Shown here piece by piece: positions 34,921 through 43,752 of a DNA stretch of 55,711 bases. Positions within the stretch are counted from its first letter, which is position 1; the number at the start of each line of letters is the position of its first letter. The DNA is from CAYPNF01 sp964411985 (lineage in GTDB: Bacteria > Verrucomicrobiota > Verrucomicrobiia > Limisphaerales > J093). Location: NCBI GenBank assembly GCA_964411985.1, contig CAYPNF010000051.1, positions 1 to 55,711 on the forward strand, read 5' to 3'. The notes beneath the pieces were generated by a model. It was given only the letters and a program-made list of their open reading frames with translations. It was not told where the DNA came from and did not search any database. A program made the translations under genes and the position numbers.

Positions 34921-35424
34921 ATGCACGATCTTCTCTTCTATCTCTTCTCGTTTCTGGCGCTGGGATGCGGCCTCTTGGTCGTGGTTAATCCGTTCAGCCG
35001 AAACCCGGTGACGAGTGCGATGTTCCTGGTGCTGACCATCGTTTCTTTGGCAGGGCTCTTCGTGTTGTTGCACGCTTTCTTCCTCGCGGCAGTTCAGATC
35101 CTGGTTTACGCCGGGGCCGTCATGGTTTTGTTCTTGTTCGTGATTATGATGCTCGACCTGAAGGAAGAGGAGCAGCGCACTCTCAAGAAGGTGAGTCTCA
35201 TCTGTGGAGCTGTATCGGTCGCAGGACTGGCCGGGGTGATGATTACGGTGATGCGCCGGAATGCGGGGTCGTTGGCCGTGGCGCAGCCCAGTGTGGAAGG
35301 AACCACACCTGTCCTCGGAGAACTGCTGTTCCAGAAGTACCTCTTACCCTTTGAGATCCTGTCCGTCCTGCTTTTGGTGGCCATGGTGGGAGTGATTCTC
35401 TTGAGCAAAAAGGATCTGAAATGA
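34921..35424 (+). CDS. nuoJ: NADH-quinone oxidoreductase subunit J
   Basis: A 167-residue membrane subunit with five hydrophobic helices. The motif VQILVYAGAVMVLFLFVIMM (about residues 59-78) is diagnostic for NuoJ/ND6. ATG 34921 follows nuoI by seven bases. An upstream frame that overlaps nuoI is rejected. The stop overlaps the nuoK start as ATGA. It acts in the proximal proton-pumping module together with NuoA and NuoK, although NuoA is not encoded here. Confidence 0.94.
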   Translation: MHDLLFYLFSFLALGCGLLVVVNPFSRNPVTSAMFLVLTIVSLAGLFVLLHAFFLAAVQILVYAGAVMVLFLFVIMMLDLKEEEQRTLKKVSLICGAVSVAGLAGVMITVMRRNAGSLAVAQPSVEGTTPVLGELLFQKYLLPFEILSVLLLVAMVGVILLSKKDLK

Positions 35425-35726
35425 GTATTGGCCTTACACATTACCTGGTGGTGAGTGGGTTGCTGTTCGCACTCGGCTTGCTGGGTGTCGTGGCGCGGCG
35501 CAGCCTGCTGGTCGTATACATGTCTCTGGAGATGATGCTCAACGCGGCCAACCTGGCGCTGGTGGCCTTTTCCCGTTTCCGTGATGACTTGAACGGGCAG
35601 GTGCTGGTCTTCTTTATCATCACCGTGGCAGCGGCGGAAGTGGCCGTCGGTCTCGCCCTGATTGTAGCCCTGTTCCGGAAGCGCCAGACCTCCCACGTAG
35701 AGGATCTGGCCACCATGAAGCTCTGA
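35421..35726 (+). CDS. nuoK: NADH-quinone oxidoreductase subunit K
   Basis: A 101-residue membrane subunit with three transmembrane helices (ND4L). Expected features are YMSLEMMLNAANLALV with its glutamate in the second helix and the second conserved glutamate in ITVAAAEVAVGLAL. It is part of a putative proton channel. The start ATG overlaps the nuoJ stop, and nuoL begins two bases after its stop. Confidence 0.96.
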   Translation: MSIGLTHYLVVSGLLFALGLLGVVARRSLLVVYMSLEMMLNAANLALVAFSRFRDDLNGQVLVFFIITVAAAEVAVGLALIVALFRKRQTSHVEDLATMKL

Positions 35727-35728
35727 CC

Positions 35729-37603
35729 ATGACGCAACTTGCTCCCTGGTTCATCCTGTTTCTGCCGCTGCTGGCGGCGGTGGGGATCACGCTTTTCACC
35801 CTCCGAAACCGGGCGGTGAGTGCCGCACTGTCTATCGGTGCGATCGTGACGGCATTTGCTTTCTCGCTCCTGCTTTTCGCGCAGCAAACGGTGGGAGAAT
35901 TCCGCGTCGAGTGGCTTTCGGTGGGGCCGGTGGTGGTGGACCTCGGTTTGAAACTCGATCGGCTGAGCTTGCTCATGTTGCTGGTGGTGACCGGCGTAGG
36001 CAGTGCCATTCACATTTACTCGTTCGGCTACATGCACGAGGACCGGTCAGTGGGACGCTACTTTGCCGGGCTGAGTCTGTTTACTTTTTCCATGCTGGGA
36101 ATCGTCCTCGCCAACAATTTCCTGATGATGTTTGTCTTCTGGGAACTCGTCGGTGTTTCCAGCTACCTCCTGATCGGTTTCTGGTATGAAAAACCCTCTG
36201 CGGCCGACGCGTGCAAGAAGGCGTTTCTTACGAATCGCGTAGGCGATTTTGGTTTTCTGCTCGGAATTCTGATGGTTTGGTCGGTGCTCCATTCGCTCCA
36301 CTTTGGAGAGCTGCAGACCAAGTTGGCAGCCGACCCGGAAGCCTTGGGTTGTCTTGCGACTGTGGCCGGATTGTTGATTTTCTGCGGTGCGATGGGTAAG
36401 TCCGCCCAATTTCCGCTGCACGTCTGGCTTCCGGATGCGATGGAAGGCCCCACTCCGGTGAGTGCGCTCATTCATGCCGCCACCATGGTGGCGGCGGGTG
36501 TCTACATGCTCTGCCGGGTGTTCTTTCTCCTGAATGTTCCTGGATCGGCAGCGTTGCAGGTGATTGCCTGGATCGGTGGCATTACGGCACTTCTGGCAGC
36601 GCTCATGGCAGTGCAGCAGTCGGATATCAAGCGGATTTTGGCCTACTCCACCCTTTCCCAACTCGGCTACATGGTTTTGGCGGTCGGGGTCTCCGCAGGG
36701 AGTCATCCGGCTCCGGCCATGTACCACCTGACCACCCACGCCTTTTTCAAGGCGCTGCTATTCCTCGGTGCCGGCTCCGTCATTCACGCGCTGCATCATG
36801 AGCAGGATATTTGGAAGATGGGTGCGCTTTCGCGCAAGATGCCCATCACTTTCTGGACGTTTCTGCTCGCTACGCTGGCCTTGTGCGGGGTCCCGCCGTT
36901 GAGCGGTTTCTTCAGTAAGGACGCCATTCTGGCAGCGGCGTTGCACCATGGAGGGGTGCCCCTATTCGGCCTAACGGTTTTTGTGGCGGCGCTGACCGCG
37001 TTCTACATGTTCCGGCTTGTCCTGGTGGCGTTTCTTGGCCCGGCCAAGTCGCAGGCTCCGGATCACGCGCACGAATCTCCGTCGGTGATGACCTTCCCGC
37101 TGATCGCCCTGGCAGTGCCGTCTGTTCTGGCCGGTTTCTGGGGGATAGACCGTTACCTCGCCGCGCTCTGGTTGCCGGATGGGGCGGAAAGCGGCTCGAT
37201 CCTTCAAAAGCTGGTCGAACCCTTCCATCACGCTCCGGTTGCCGCGTTGGCAGGCCTCGGAGCTGCGACGGTGGGGATCTTGGCAGCGATCGCCCTTTAC
37301 AAGGGGCAATTGCAGGATCCTTTGCCCGCGAAGCTCGGAGCGCTGGCGCGTTGGATGCGCGACCGGTTCTACTTTGATGAGCTCTACGAGTGGATCATCA
37401 GCCACACCCAGGACGCCTTGGCCGGTCTGGTCGATGCCGTTGACCGATGGGTGGTCGCCGGATTGCTCGTGAAGGGAACGCACGGGACCATTGAGGTCTG
37501 CGGCCGTCTGCTCCGACTCCTTCAGACCGGGAACCTGCAGACTTACGCGTTTCTGTTTGTCACCGGCGTGACCGTCATTCTGTACCTCGTCCTGGTGCGC
37601 TAG
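35729..37603 (+). CDS. nuoL: NADH-quinone oxidoreductase subunit L
   Basis: A 624-residue antiporter-like membrane subunit with about 16 helices, including the C-terminal lateral helix. GKSAQFPLHVWLPDAMEGPTPVSALIHAATMV (about residues 223-254) is the core motif of the ND5 family, and the conserved Lys in GKSAQ is a proton-channel residue. It pumps protons at the distal end of the membrane arm. Spacing on both sides is two bases, so the operon is tightly packed here. Confidence 0.96.
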   Translation: MTQLAPWFILFLPLLAAVGITLFTLRNRAVSAALSIGAIVTAFAFSLLLFAQQTVGEFRVEWLSVGPVVVDLGLKLDRLSLLMLLVVTGVGSAIHIYSFGYMHEDRSVGRYFAGLSLFTFSMLGIVLANNFLMMFVFWELVGVSSYLLIGFWYEKPSAADACKKAFLTNRVGDFGFLLGILMVWSVLHSLHFGELQTKLAADPEALGCLATVAGLLIFCGAMGKSAQFPLHVWLPDAMEGPTPVSALIHAATMVAAGVYMLCRVFFLLNVPGSAALQVIAWIGGITALLAALMAVQQSDIKRILAYSTLSQLGYMVLAVGVSAGSHPAPAMYHLTTHAFFKALLFLGAGSVIHALHHEQDIWKMGALSRKMPITFWTFLLATLALCGVPPLSGFFSKDAILAAALHHGGVPLFGLTVFVAALTAFYMFRLVLVAFLGPAKSQAPDHAHESPSVMTFPLIALAVPSVLAGFWGIDRYLAALWLPDGAESGSILQKLVEPFHHAPVAALAGLGAATVGILAAIALYKGQLQDPLPAKLGALARWMRDRFYFDELYEWIISHTQDALAGLVDAVDRWVVAGLLVKGTHGTIEVCGRLLRLLQTGNLQTYAFLFVTGVTVILYLVLVR

Positions 37604-37605
37604 CC

Positions 37606-39147
37606 ATGTTCAACCTGACTTTTCTCATCTTATGTCCGCTGGTGATGGCGCTGGTGATCGCCTTGATCCCCAGGAATTACCAGTTTCTGATCAGGCTGTT
37701 GTCCCTGGCGGCGGCCTTCCTGTCGATGTGCACTGCGGTCGGCCTGTTTGTGGCTTTCCGGCCGGGTCTGGAGGGACTCCAATTCGAGCAGATCAAGCCC
37801 TGGGTGGATGCGGTTGGCATCAGCTACCATGTGGGGGCGGATGGAATCAACATCGGCATTCTGCTCATGGGCGCGGTAGTTGGATTCGCTGCCACCTGCG
37901 TCTCTTATGAGATCCGGGAGCGACAGAAGGAGTATTACGTTCTGCTGCTTCTCATGATTTCGGGGATCCTGGGGGCGTTCGCATCTTACGATCTCTTCTT
38001 CTTCTATTTCTTCCATGAGTTGGCCTTGGTGCCGACCTTCATCATGATTGGAGTTTGGGGTCGGGGAGTGGACCGCGACTACGCCGCCTTCAAGATGACC
38101 ATTTACCTGAGTGTGGGAGCCCTTTTGGTTCTGATTGGTTTGATTGGGATCTACTTGGCGGTAGGAATAGGGTCCTTCGACCTTCTCGCGATTTCCAAGC
38201 ATGTTGCTTCCAACCCCATCGCCTCGAATGTTCAGGAGCTCCTTTTCCCAGTGCTTCTTTTTGGGTTTGGCATCCTGGTTTCCCTTTGGCCGTTTCACAC
38301 GTGGGCGCCGCTGGGGTATGGTGCCGCTCCGACCGCGACCGCCATGTTGCACGCGGGCGTGCTCAAGAAGTTCGGACTCTACGGTCTGCTCCGGGTGGCC
38401 ATTCCCCTCATGCCGGAGGCTGCGAAGAGCTGGATGCATATCCTGGCCGTGCTTTGTTTGGGGAATATCCTCTATTGCGGACTGGTGGCGATGCGGCAGA
38501 AGAACCTGAACCTGCTGATCGGCAATTCCAGCGTGGCGCACATGGGTTTTGTGTTTCTCGGTATTGCCACGTTCAGTTTGGTAGGGGTTACGGGAGCGGT
38601 GGTGGTGATGATCGCGCACGGCCTGCTGGCTGCGTTGACGTTTGGACTCAGTGGATACCTCTATCACCAGGTCGGATCTCTGGAGATGGAGCGGATGGGC
38701 GGTTTGCTCCGGAAGATGCCTTTCTTTGGCACTGTCTTGGTTATGGCGATGCTGGCGGGCTGTGGGCTGCCTGGTTTCGCAAACTTTGTGGGTGAATCCT
38801 TGGTGCTGTTCGGGAGTTGGACTGAATTTCGCATCGTCACTGTTCTGGCGACATGGGGCGCCTTGATCATCGGTGGCGTCTACATGCTGCGAGCGATCCG
38901 TCAGATCCTTCACGGCCCTTTGCCGGAGAGATGGAAAGACTTGCAGGACCCCGCCGGAATGTGGCGCAAGCTGCCGTTCGTGATCCTCACCGCGGCTCTC
39001 CTTTTCTTTGGATGCTACCCGACAGCGCTGACGGAGAAGATCAACCCGGTAGCCACGCAAATCGTTAGCGGATGGAAGGTGGACGGTAGCGCGAAGACGG
39101 TCGACCTGGCCACCGCTCAAGCGGATACTCTCAACCCGACCCGGTAG
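37606..39147 (+). CDS. nuoM: NADH-quinone oxidoreductase subunit M
   Basis: A 513-residue antiporter-like subunit with about 14 helices. Recognisable features are FFFYFFHELALVPTFIMIGVWG (near residue 126) with the channel glutamate and SLWPFHTWAPLGYGAAPTATAMLHAG (about 226-250). It is the ND4 homologue and one of three proton-pumping antiporter subunits. The last 30 residues are hydrophilic and not conserved. nuoN follows after six bases. Confidence 0.96.
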   Translation: MFNLTFLILCPLVMALVIALIPRNYQFLIRLLSLAAAFLSMCTAVGLFVAFRPGLEGLQFEQIKPWVDAVGISYHVGADGINIGILLMGAVVGFAATCVSYEIRERQKEYYVLLLLMISGILGAFASYDLFFFYFFHELALVPTFIMIGVWGRGVDRDYAAFKMTIYLSVGALLVLIGLIGIYLAVGIGSFDLLAISKHVASNPIASNVQELLFPVLLFGFGILVSLWPFHTWAPLGYGAAPTATAMLHAGVLKKFGLYGLLRVAIPLMPEAAKSWMHILAVLCLGNILYCGLVAMRQKNLNLLIGNSSVAHMGFVFLGIATFSLVGVTGAVVVMIAHGLLAALTFGLSGYLYHQVGSLEMERMGGLLRKMPFFGTVLVMAMLAGCGLPGFANFVGESLVLFGSWTEFRIVTVLATWGALIIGGVYMLRAIRQILHGPLPERWKDLQDPAGMWRKLPFVILTAALLFFGCYPTALTEKINPVATQIVSGWKVDGSAKTVDLATAQADTLNPTR

Positions 39148-39153
39148 TTTTCC

Positions 39154-40638
39154 ATGCCCAATCTCAACACCATCGGTTTGGAACTTGCAGTCCTCGGAGT
39201 CGGCTTGGCTCTGCTGCTGCTGGATCTCTGGACGCCCATCGAGAAAAAACGGAATCTAGGATACGCCGCAGTATTCGCGGTGGGCCTCATTCTTGCCGCC
39301 AGTTTCTTTCTCTCCCCTCGCGACGCCTCCGGAGCGGCCTCGCTCTTTGGGCATAAACTGCCTTTGCTCTCCTTCGGGGAGATGTACGTCGTGGACGAAT
39401 TGGCTTTGTTCTTCAAACGGTTGTTCCTGGTTTCGGCACTCTTCGTTTTGGTCATGGCCATGGAGTTTGCGGAGAAGTTGGAGACGGGAATTGCTGAGTA
39501 TTACTCGCTGGTCCTGTTCGCTCTCGCGGGGATGATGTTTGCTGCGTCTGCGAACCACTTTGCCCTTCTCTTCGTTTCTTTGGAGTTGGTCACGGTCACC
39601 TTTTACGTGCTTACGAGTTTTCAGCGCCGCCGGGTGAAGTCGCTCGAAGCGGGCGTCAAGTATCTGATCCTGGGCGCTCTCTCTTCCGGGTTCTTGGTCT
39701 ACGGCATCGCCCTTGTCTACGGCGCTTCGGGCACGCTGGAGTTTTCCGCATTGCGAAACGTTCCCACAGCGGTGGCGGAAGGGAAACTGCTCATGCTTGG
39801 CTTGCTCTTTGTTTTTGTCGGCCTTGGCTTCAAACTGGCAGTGGTGCCGTTCCAGATCTGGGCTCCCGATGTCTATCAGGGCGCGCCTGCACCGACGACT
39901 GCTTTTCTGGCGGTCGGTTCCAAAGCCACGGGCCTGGTACTCCTGCTGCGGGTGTTGGATTGCAGTCCTGCGCTTTTGAATGGTTTCTGGTCGAAGCTGC
40001 TGATGACCGTGGCTGGCATCACCATCCTCTACGGAACTTTATGCGCCATCCCTCAGCGGAACCTAAAGCGCTTGCTGGGTTACTCTAGCATCGCCAACGC
40101 CGGATTCCTTCTGCTGGGCGTGTCCACGCTGAGCGGCGCAGGTTTCACCGCGATTCTCTATTACATCGGCGGTTACCTGTTCACCGTCCTGGCCGCTTTC
40201 ACGGTGATCTGCCTGGCCCTGAAGGAAAGTGACATCGATGATCTGGATGCGCTCTCGGGATTGGGACAGCGGTCGCCGTTACTGGCCGCCACGCTTACGA
40301 TTTCGATGGTGTCGCTCGCTGGGATTCCTCCGTTAGCGGGTTTCTTCGGCAAGTTCCTGCTCCTCAAATCCGTCGTGCTTGGTGCGGCGTCGAATACGGG
40401 CTACTATTGGCTGCTCGCCGTGGCCTTGGGAGCCGTCGTGACGTCGCTCTACTACTACTTTGGTGTCATTCGATCGATCTATTGGGGCCAAGGTTCCTCC
40501 GATCTCTCGCCCATCCAGCTCTCCCTTCCGGTGAAGGCAGCGATCATCCTTTGCCTCGTAGGCATCTTCTGGCTTGGAACGTTCCCGGGCTGCGCCGTGA
40601 ACCTCGCGCAGATCGCGGCAAATTCACTTCGATTCTAA
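39154..40638 (+). CDS. nuoN: NADH-quinone oxidoreductase subunit N
   Basis: A 494-residue antiporter-like subunit with 14 predicted helices (ND2 homologue). The core motif FKLAVVPFQIWAPDVYQGAPAPTTAFLAVGSK (about residues 228-259) and LLGYSSIANAGF are present, and the conserved Lys and Glu of the channel are in place. It is the last gene of the operon, and a terminator-like hairpin lies about 65 bases downstream. Confidence 0.96.
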   Translation: MPNLNTIGLELAVLGVGLALLLLDLWTPIEKKRNLGYAAVFAVGLILAASFFLSPRDASGAASLFGHKLPLLSFGEMYVVDELALFFKRLFLVSALFVLVMAMEFAEKLETGIAEYYSLVLFALAGMMFAASANHFALLFVSLELVTVTFYVLTSFQRRRVKSLEAGVKYLILGALSSGFLVYGIALVYGASGTLEFSALRNVPTAVAEGKLLMLGLLFVFVGLGFKLAVVPFQIWAPDVYQGAPAPTTAFLAVGSKATGLVLLLRVLDCSPALLNGFWSKLLMTVAGITILYGTLCAIPQRNLKRLLGYSSIANAGFLLLGVSTLSGAGFTAILYYIGGYLFTVLAAFTVICLALKESDIDDLDALSGLGQRSPLLAATLTISMVSLAGIPPLAGFFGKFLLLKSVVLGAASNTGYYWLLAVALGAVVTSLYYYFGVIRSIYWGQGSSDLSPIQLSLPVKAAIILCLVGIFWLGTFPGCAVNLAQIAANSLRF

Positions 40639-40702
40639 AGGCCGACCTACCAACTCCTATCCCTGGAGAGTGTTTAGCGTTACGCCTTTCGCGGGATGTA
40701 CT

Positions 40703-40738
40703 CGTTTCTTGAAAGTTAGAAACGGATTGTTGTTTTTC
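40703..40738 (+). terminator. Terminator-like hairpin behind the nuo operon
   Basis: CGTTTCT (40703-40709) and AGAAACG (40718-40724) form a perfect seven-pair stem with an eight-base loop, followed by GATTGTTGTTTTT. It lies 65 bases after the nuoN stop and before the converging gene at 40828. The stem is AT-rich and moderate in strength, but the tail is good. Confidence 0.5.
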
Positions 40739-40827
40739 AAACCGAGTGCGATGCGGCTCCTTGGTCCTTTGGTGGAGCTTTCTGTGCCGGTTGTGCCTAT
40801 TCCTATCGGTTTATGGCGAACTGAGGT

Positions 40828-42120
40828 TCAGTCGCGCATGTTCTCCAAAGCCCCGAAGAAGGTGGCCACGTGCTGAAGTGCGTTCGTCCGTCCGGCTTCG
40901 TCCACTTCCGCGCCCTTGACCAGATCTTCAATGGCCGCGCGTTGCCCCTGGAATCGCGACTTGGCGGTTTGGAAAAGCTCCAGACCGGCTAGCGTCCGGA
41001 TGGTCTCGAGGTCGTAGTAGGTCTGCCGCTGTAACTCGGGCCACTCAGGGTGATAGTCTCGCGGCGCCCGCCGGCGAACGGTCTCCGTTACCCACGAGGA
41101 GAGGTCAAAATCACCCGCCACCGGTACCAGCTTGCCGTCAGGAAGTTCGATGACATCGGTGTTCCAGAGCCCCGCTCCTGTGGAGGATAAAGCAAAGTCC
41201 CAGTTACCCAGGAGAGCATGGAGGAATCGGAGATCGGTGATCAATTGCTCGCCGAAGTTGGCGTTGGTTAAGCCTGCTACCTCCAAGTCTTCCAAAGCCC
41301 GCCCGCCCAACCGCTCGGCCACGACTTCCACATCATCGAGCAAGAACGCTTTCCTCGAGAGGGTCCATCCCACGTTGGCGGGATCCGCTGCTGAGCTGGT
41401 ATCGCGAAACTCGATCTGAGCGCGACGCACCCGCGGCCCCACAAAGCCCAGCAGGTCCATGACTTCATACGCCACCGCTTCGCGAAAGGTCGCGCGTTCA
41501 TCACGTAATCGGCCAATGTTGCCGTGGCCGCCCTCGGCGCAGTGAGTACCGATTTTGATCTCGCGAGCGTCGTAGAACCAGGTCGTCTCCCGTTCTTCGC
41601 GCGAGACTTTGAATTTCAGCTTGGGAAAGGGACATTCCTGCAAACTGGAGTTGCCGCGCACCCTGAGCTGGACGTCGAGCTCGGTCCCGTCCATCACCAA
41701 CTTGGCGTCGAAGTACGGTTTCTCCCGTTTGGGTGGGAAGATGCCGTCAGGCATGCCCGCAAAGGCGAGGTCAAAGTGCGTTTGGAGCGGGCCGGTGAGG
41801 GTGATACCCACTGCATTGGTGCTCGCAAAGAGGCTCGGCATCTCTGGGCTGCGCGCCCGATAGTAGGACTGCCCAAGGCCAAGATCGACGGCTAACGGGC
41901 TCGCCGCAGTTATCATTCTAGACCACGGTCCATCAAGGTTGCTGGACGACTCCAAAACCCCGGTGAACGCGATGGCCGCGCGGGTACCCTCCCGGATCAG
42001 GTGGATGGAAGGCATGTTCGTGTCGACCGGGGACAGCGACGAACCGGCCATCGCCCTGCTCGTCGGTTGCGTGATGGCTGCGCAAAGCCCCAACACCATG
42101 GGTAGCAGCAGTGATTTCAT
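40828..42120 (-). CDS. Secreted CotH-kinase-like protein
   Basis: A 430-residue exported protein. The signal peptide covers about 1-25. A small module follows at about 40-90 (FTGVLESSSNLDGPW...SYYRAR), which resembles the end modules of other secreted proteins in this window. A region with LRVRGNSSLQECPFPKLKFKVS then resembles the beginning of CotH-type kinase folds, and the C-terminal half has GDFDLSSWV where CotH proteins have catalytic acids. I am not certain of the family. ATG 42120 follows GGGA about 14 bases upstream; ATG 42132 is possible. The gene lies downstream of the SGNH hydrolase gene on the same strand with about 100 bases between. Confidence 0.6.
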   Translation of the reverse strand: MKSLLLPMVLGLCAAITQPTSRAMAGSSLSPVDTNMPSIHLIREGTRAAIAFTGVLESSSNLDGPWSRMITAASPLAVDLGLGQSYYRARSPEMPSLFASTNAVGITLTGPLQTHFDLAFAGMPDGIFPPKREKPYFDAKLVMDGTELDVQLRVRGNSSLQECPFPKLKFKVSREERETTWFYDAREIKIGTHCAEGGHGNIGRLRDERATFREAVAYEVMDLLGFVGPRVRRAQIEFRDTSSAADPANVGWTLSRKAFLLDDVEVVAERLGGRALEDLEVAGLTNANFGEQLITDLRFLHALLGNWDFALSSTGAGLWNTDVIELPDGKLVPVAGDFDLSSWVTETVRRRAPRDYHPEWPELQRQTYYDLETIRTLAGLELFQTAKSRFQGQRAAIEDLVKGAEVDEAGRTNALQHVATFFGALENMRD

Positions 42121-42223
42121 ACGTTGATACATCCCAAGCGATCCACAGCAGAGAACATCGCACAACTGCTGTCTGCGTGCCAGTCTCTCGCCTCCGAGCC
42201 TCACGCAATTCCCCGACAAGTAC

Positions 42224-43564
42224 TTAAGGCCACAGTTCCATCAGGGCGTCGGCGAAGAGCTTCATGCCGCGGGCGTCTGGATGATTGATGGAGTTGAGCA
42301 TCAAAGTGGTGTAGGGGATCCCTTCCCGCCAGAGATGACCGTAGCGCAACGAGGCATCGGCCAGGGCCACGGAATGGCGTTGGGCAAACTGACGCAACCC
42401 GGACACATAGGGACGAGGATCCTGATCGATGTCGCGTTCTCGCGAAATGCCCATCCAATCAGGGCGGACGTAGTGGGGCGTGAGAATGATCCATTCAGCG
42501 CCGATTTCCTGAAAATCCGTGAGGAGCTTCGCGTATTGCTGCTCGACCTGCTCGGGATTCATCCAGGCATCATTGACGAACTCCGAGACGATCAAGTCCG
42601 GTTTTGCGCCGAGGACCTTTTCTCGGTAGTTATGGGGACTTCCCGGAGGTTCGGCCAGGTAACTGGAGGTGTTGCGACCGCCCCAGGCTTCGGTCACTAA
42701 CTCGATTTTGGCTTGGGGATAGGCAGCCCGCAGCCTGGTCACGAATTGCTCCTGCCAGCGATTCCGCGCCGGATCCGGAACATAGCTTCCGTCCGTGACG
42801 CTGTCGCCCCAGGCCAGGATGCGGACCGGTTGCTGCGATCGCAATTTGGCCAGGGTCTTTGGAAGCAAAGCTTCCGAGACGCTGGGCGATGGTTTCAGTG
42901 GTTCCGGATAGGCGGTTTCCAGTACCGGGAACAGATGTTCAGGAGAGAGCTTGTTGATGCGGCCGGGCAGCCAGATGTTAGCGAGAAGTCTTTCGTCTTT
43001 GGCGACTTTTGGCGGACAGGGCGCTGCGGCTTGCGGTTCGCCTTGCCGGAGTTGGATTCGTCCCTTTCGCGTGAGGACCACCGAGTCGAGTCGGAGTTGG
43101 GCGTGACGGTAGCTTGCGTAGACCTTCTGCCCCTCCGCGATTCTTCCGCCAGGGAGCCGTCCGACTGTTCCCCAGTCCTTGTCGAAAGTGTAGTCCTTGT
43201 CCGGTTCCAGGATTTCCGCCTCAGGACTGGGGCCGGTTCGGAGCACCAGGCTGGAAGGCTCGAGGAGGAATGGGGTCGTGGTTTCCTGCGCGCGCAGGCC
43301 ACGAAGCTGGGCCCCTTTGACCCACCCACCCGCGTTGGTGTTGAAGAGGGGAAGTGATTCGTACAACTCGGCCGTTACGGTGACGAGGAGCGGGGGAGAC
43401 ACACGGACGGTGGCTGATTTGGGGGGAGCGGACTTATTCGAGCTTCGAGTTGAACCTGGAACCGTGACCTGAACATCCCAGCCTCCGGAGAGTCTCAACT
43501 CAGCGGGGGCGGCATGGAGTGAGAGGAACCCACCCAACAAAAACGACAGCAGTGCGCGCATCAT
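42224..43564 (-). CDS. Secreted SGNH/GDSL-type hydrolase with N-terminal beta domain
   Basis: A 446-residue protein. A signal peptide covers about 1-20 (SLHAAPA). The first 200 residues form a beta-rich region with no known name. The SGNH domain starts near residue 245: block I GDSVTDGS with Ser255, block III EFVND with Asn331, and block V INHPD with His428. The usual Asp three residues before the catalytic His is a Ser (Ser425), so the charge relay may differ. The family includes carbohydrate esterases and lipases. An exported glycan deacetylase is plausible but not proven. Confidence 0.83.
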   Translation of the reverse strand: MMRALLSFLLGGFLSLHAAPAELRLSGGWDVQVTVPGSTRSSNKSAPPKSATVRVSPPLLVTVTAELYESLPLFNTNAGGWVKGAQLRGLRAQETTTPFLLEPSSLVLRTGPSPEAEILEPDKDYTFDKDWGTVGRLPGGRIAEGQKVYASYRHAQLRLDSVVLTRKGRIQLRQGEPQAAAPCPPKVAKDERLLANIWLPGRINKLSPEHLFPVLETAYPEPLKPSPSVSEALLPKTLAKLRSQQPVRILAWGDSVTDGSYVPDPARNRWQEQFVTRLRAAYPQAKIELVTEAWGGRNTSSYLAEPPGSPHNYREKVLGAKPDLIVSEFVNDAWMNPEQVEQQYAKLLTDFQEIGAEWIILTPHYVRPDWMGISRERDIDQDPRPYVSGLRQFAQRHSVALADASLRYGHLWREGIPYTTLMLNSINHPDARGMKLFADALMELWP

Positions 43565-43694
43565 GACGGAAGGACCCTAGTCCCCGTGGGATCAGGCGAC
43601 AAGCCTTTGCTGAATCGAGAGGGGGATAGGTTGGTCCCCAGGCCGTCGCGACCAAGCTTTTACGCCTTCCCGCGTTACGGTCGCTTCGGCTGTA

Positions 43695-43720
43695 AAGACA
43701 AGAGACGTAGCTCTTGTCTT
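43695..43720 (-). terminator. Hairpin behind the aldehyde dehydrogenase gene
   Basis: AAGACAAGAG (43695-43704) and CTCTTGTCTT (43711-43720) are perfectly complementary around a six-base loop. On the minus strand the stem ends in CTTT before ACAGCC, so the T run is short. It lies 33 bases after the stop of the gene ending at 43753 and most likely ends that transcript. Confidence 0.45.
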
Positions 43721-43752
43721 GCATCAGGTTCCATGACGGCTCCTGGGAGGCC

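Noticed and set aside
37630..39120. A 496-residue open frame on the minus strand across nuoM
   Set aside because: It is rich in His, Gln and Arg with no recognisable domain, and lies entirely opposite a clear NuoM gene. It is a by-product of codon use in the real gene.
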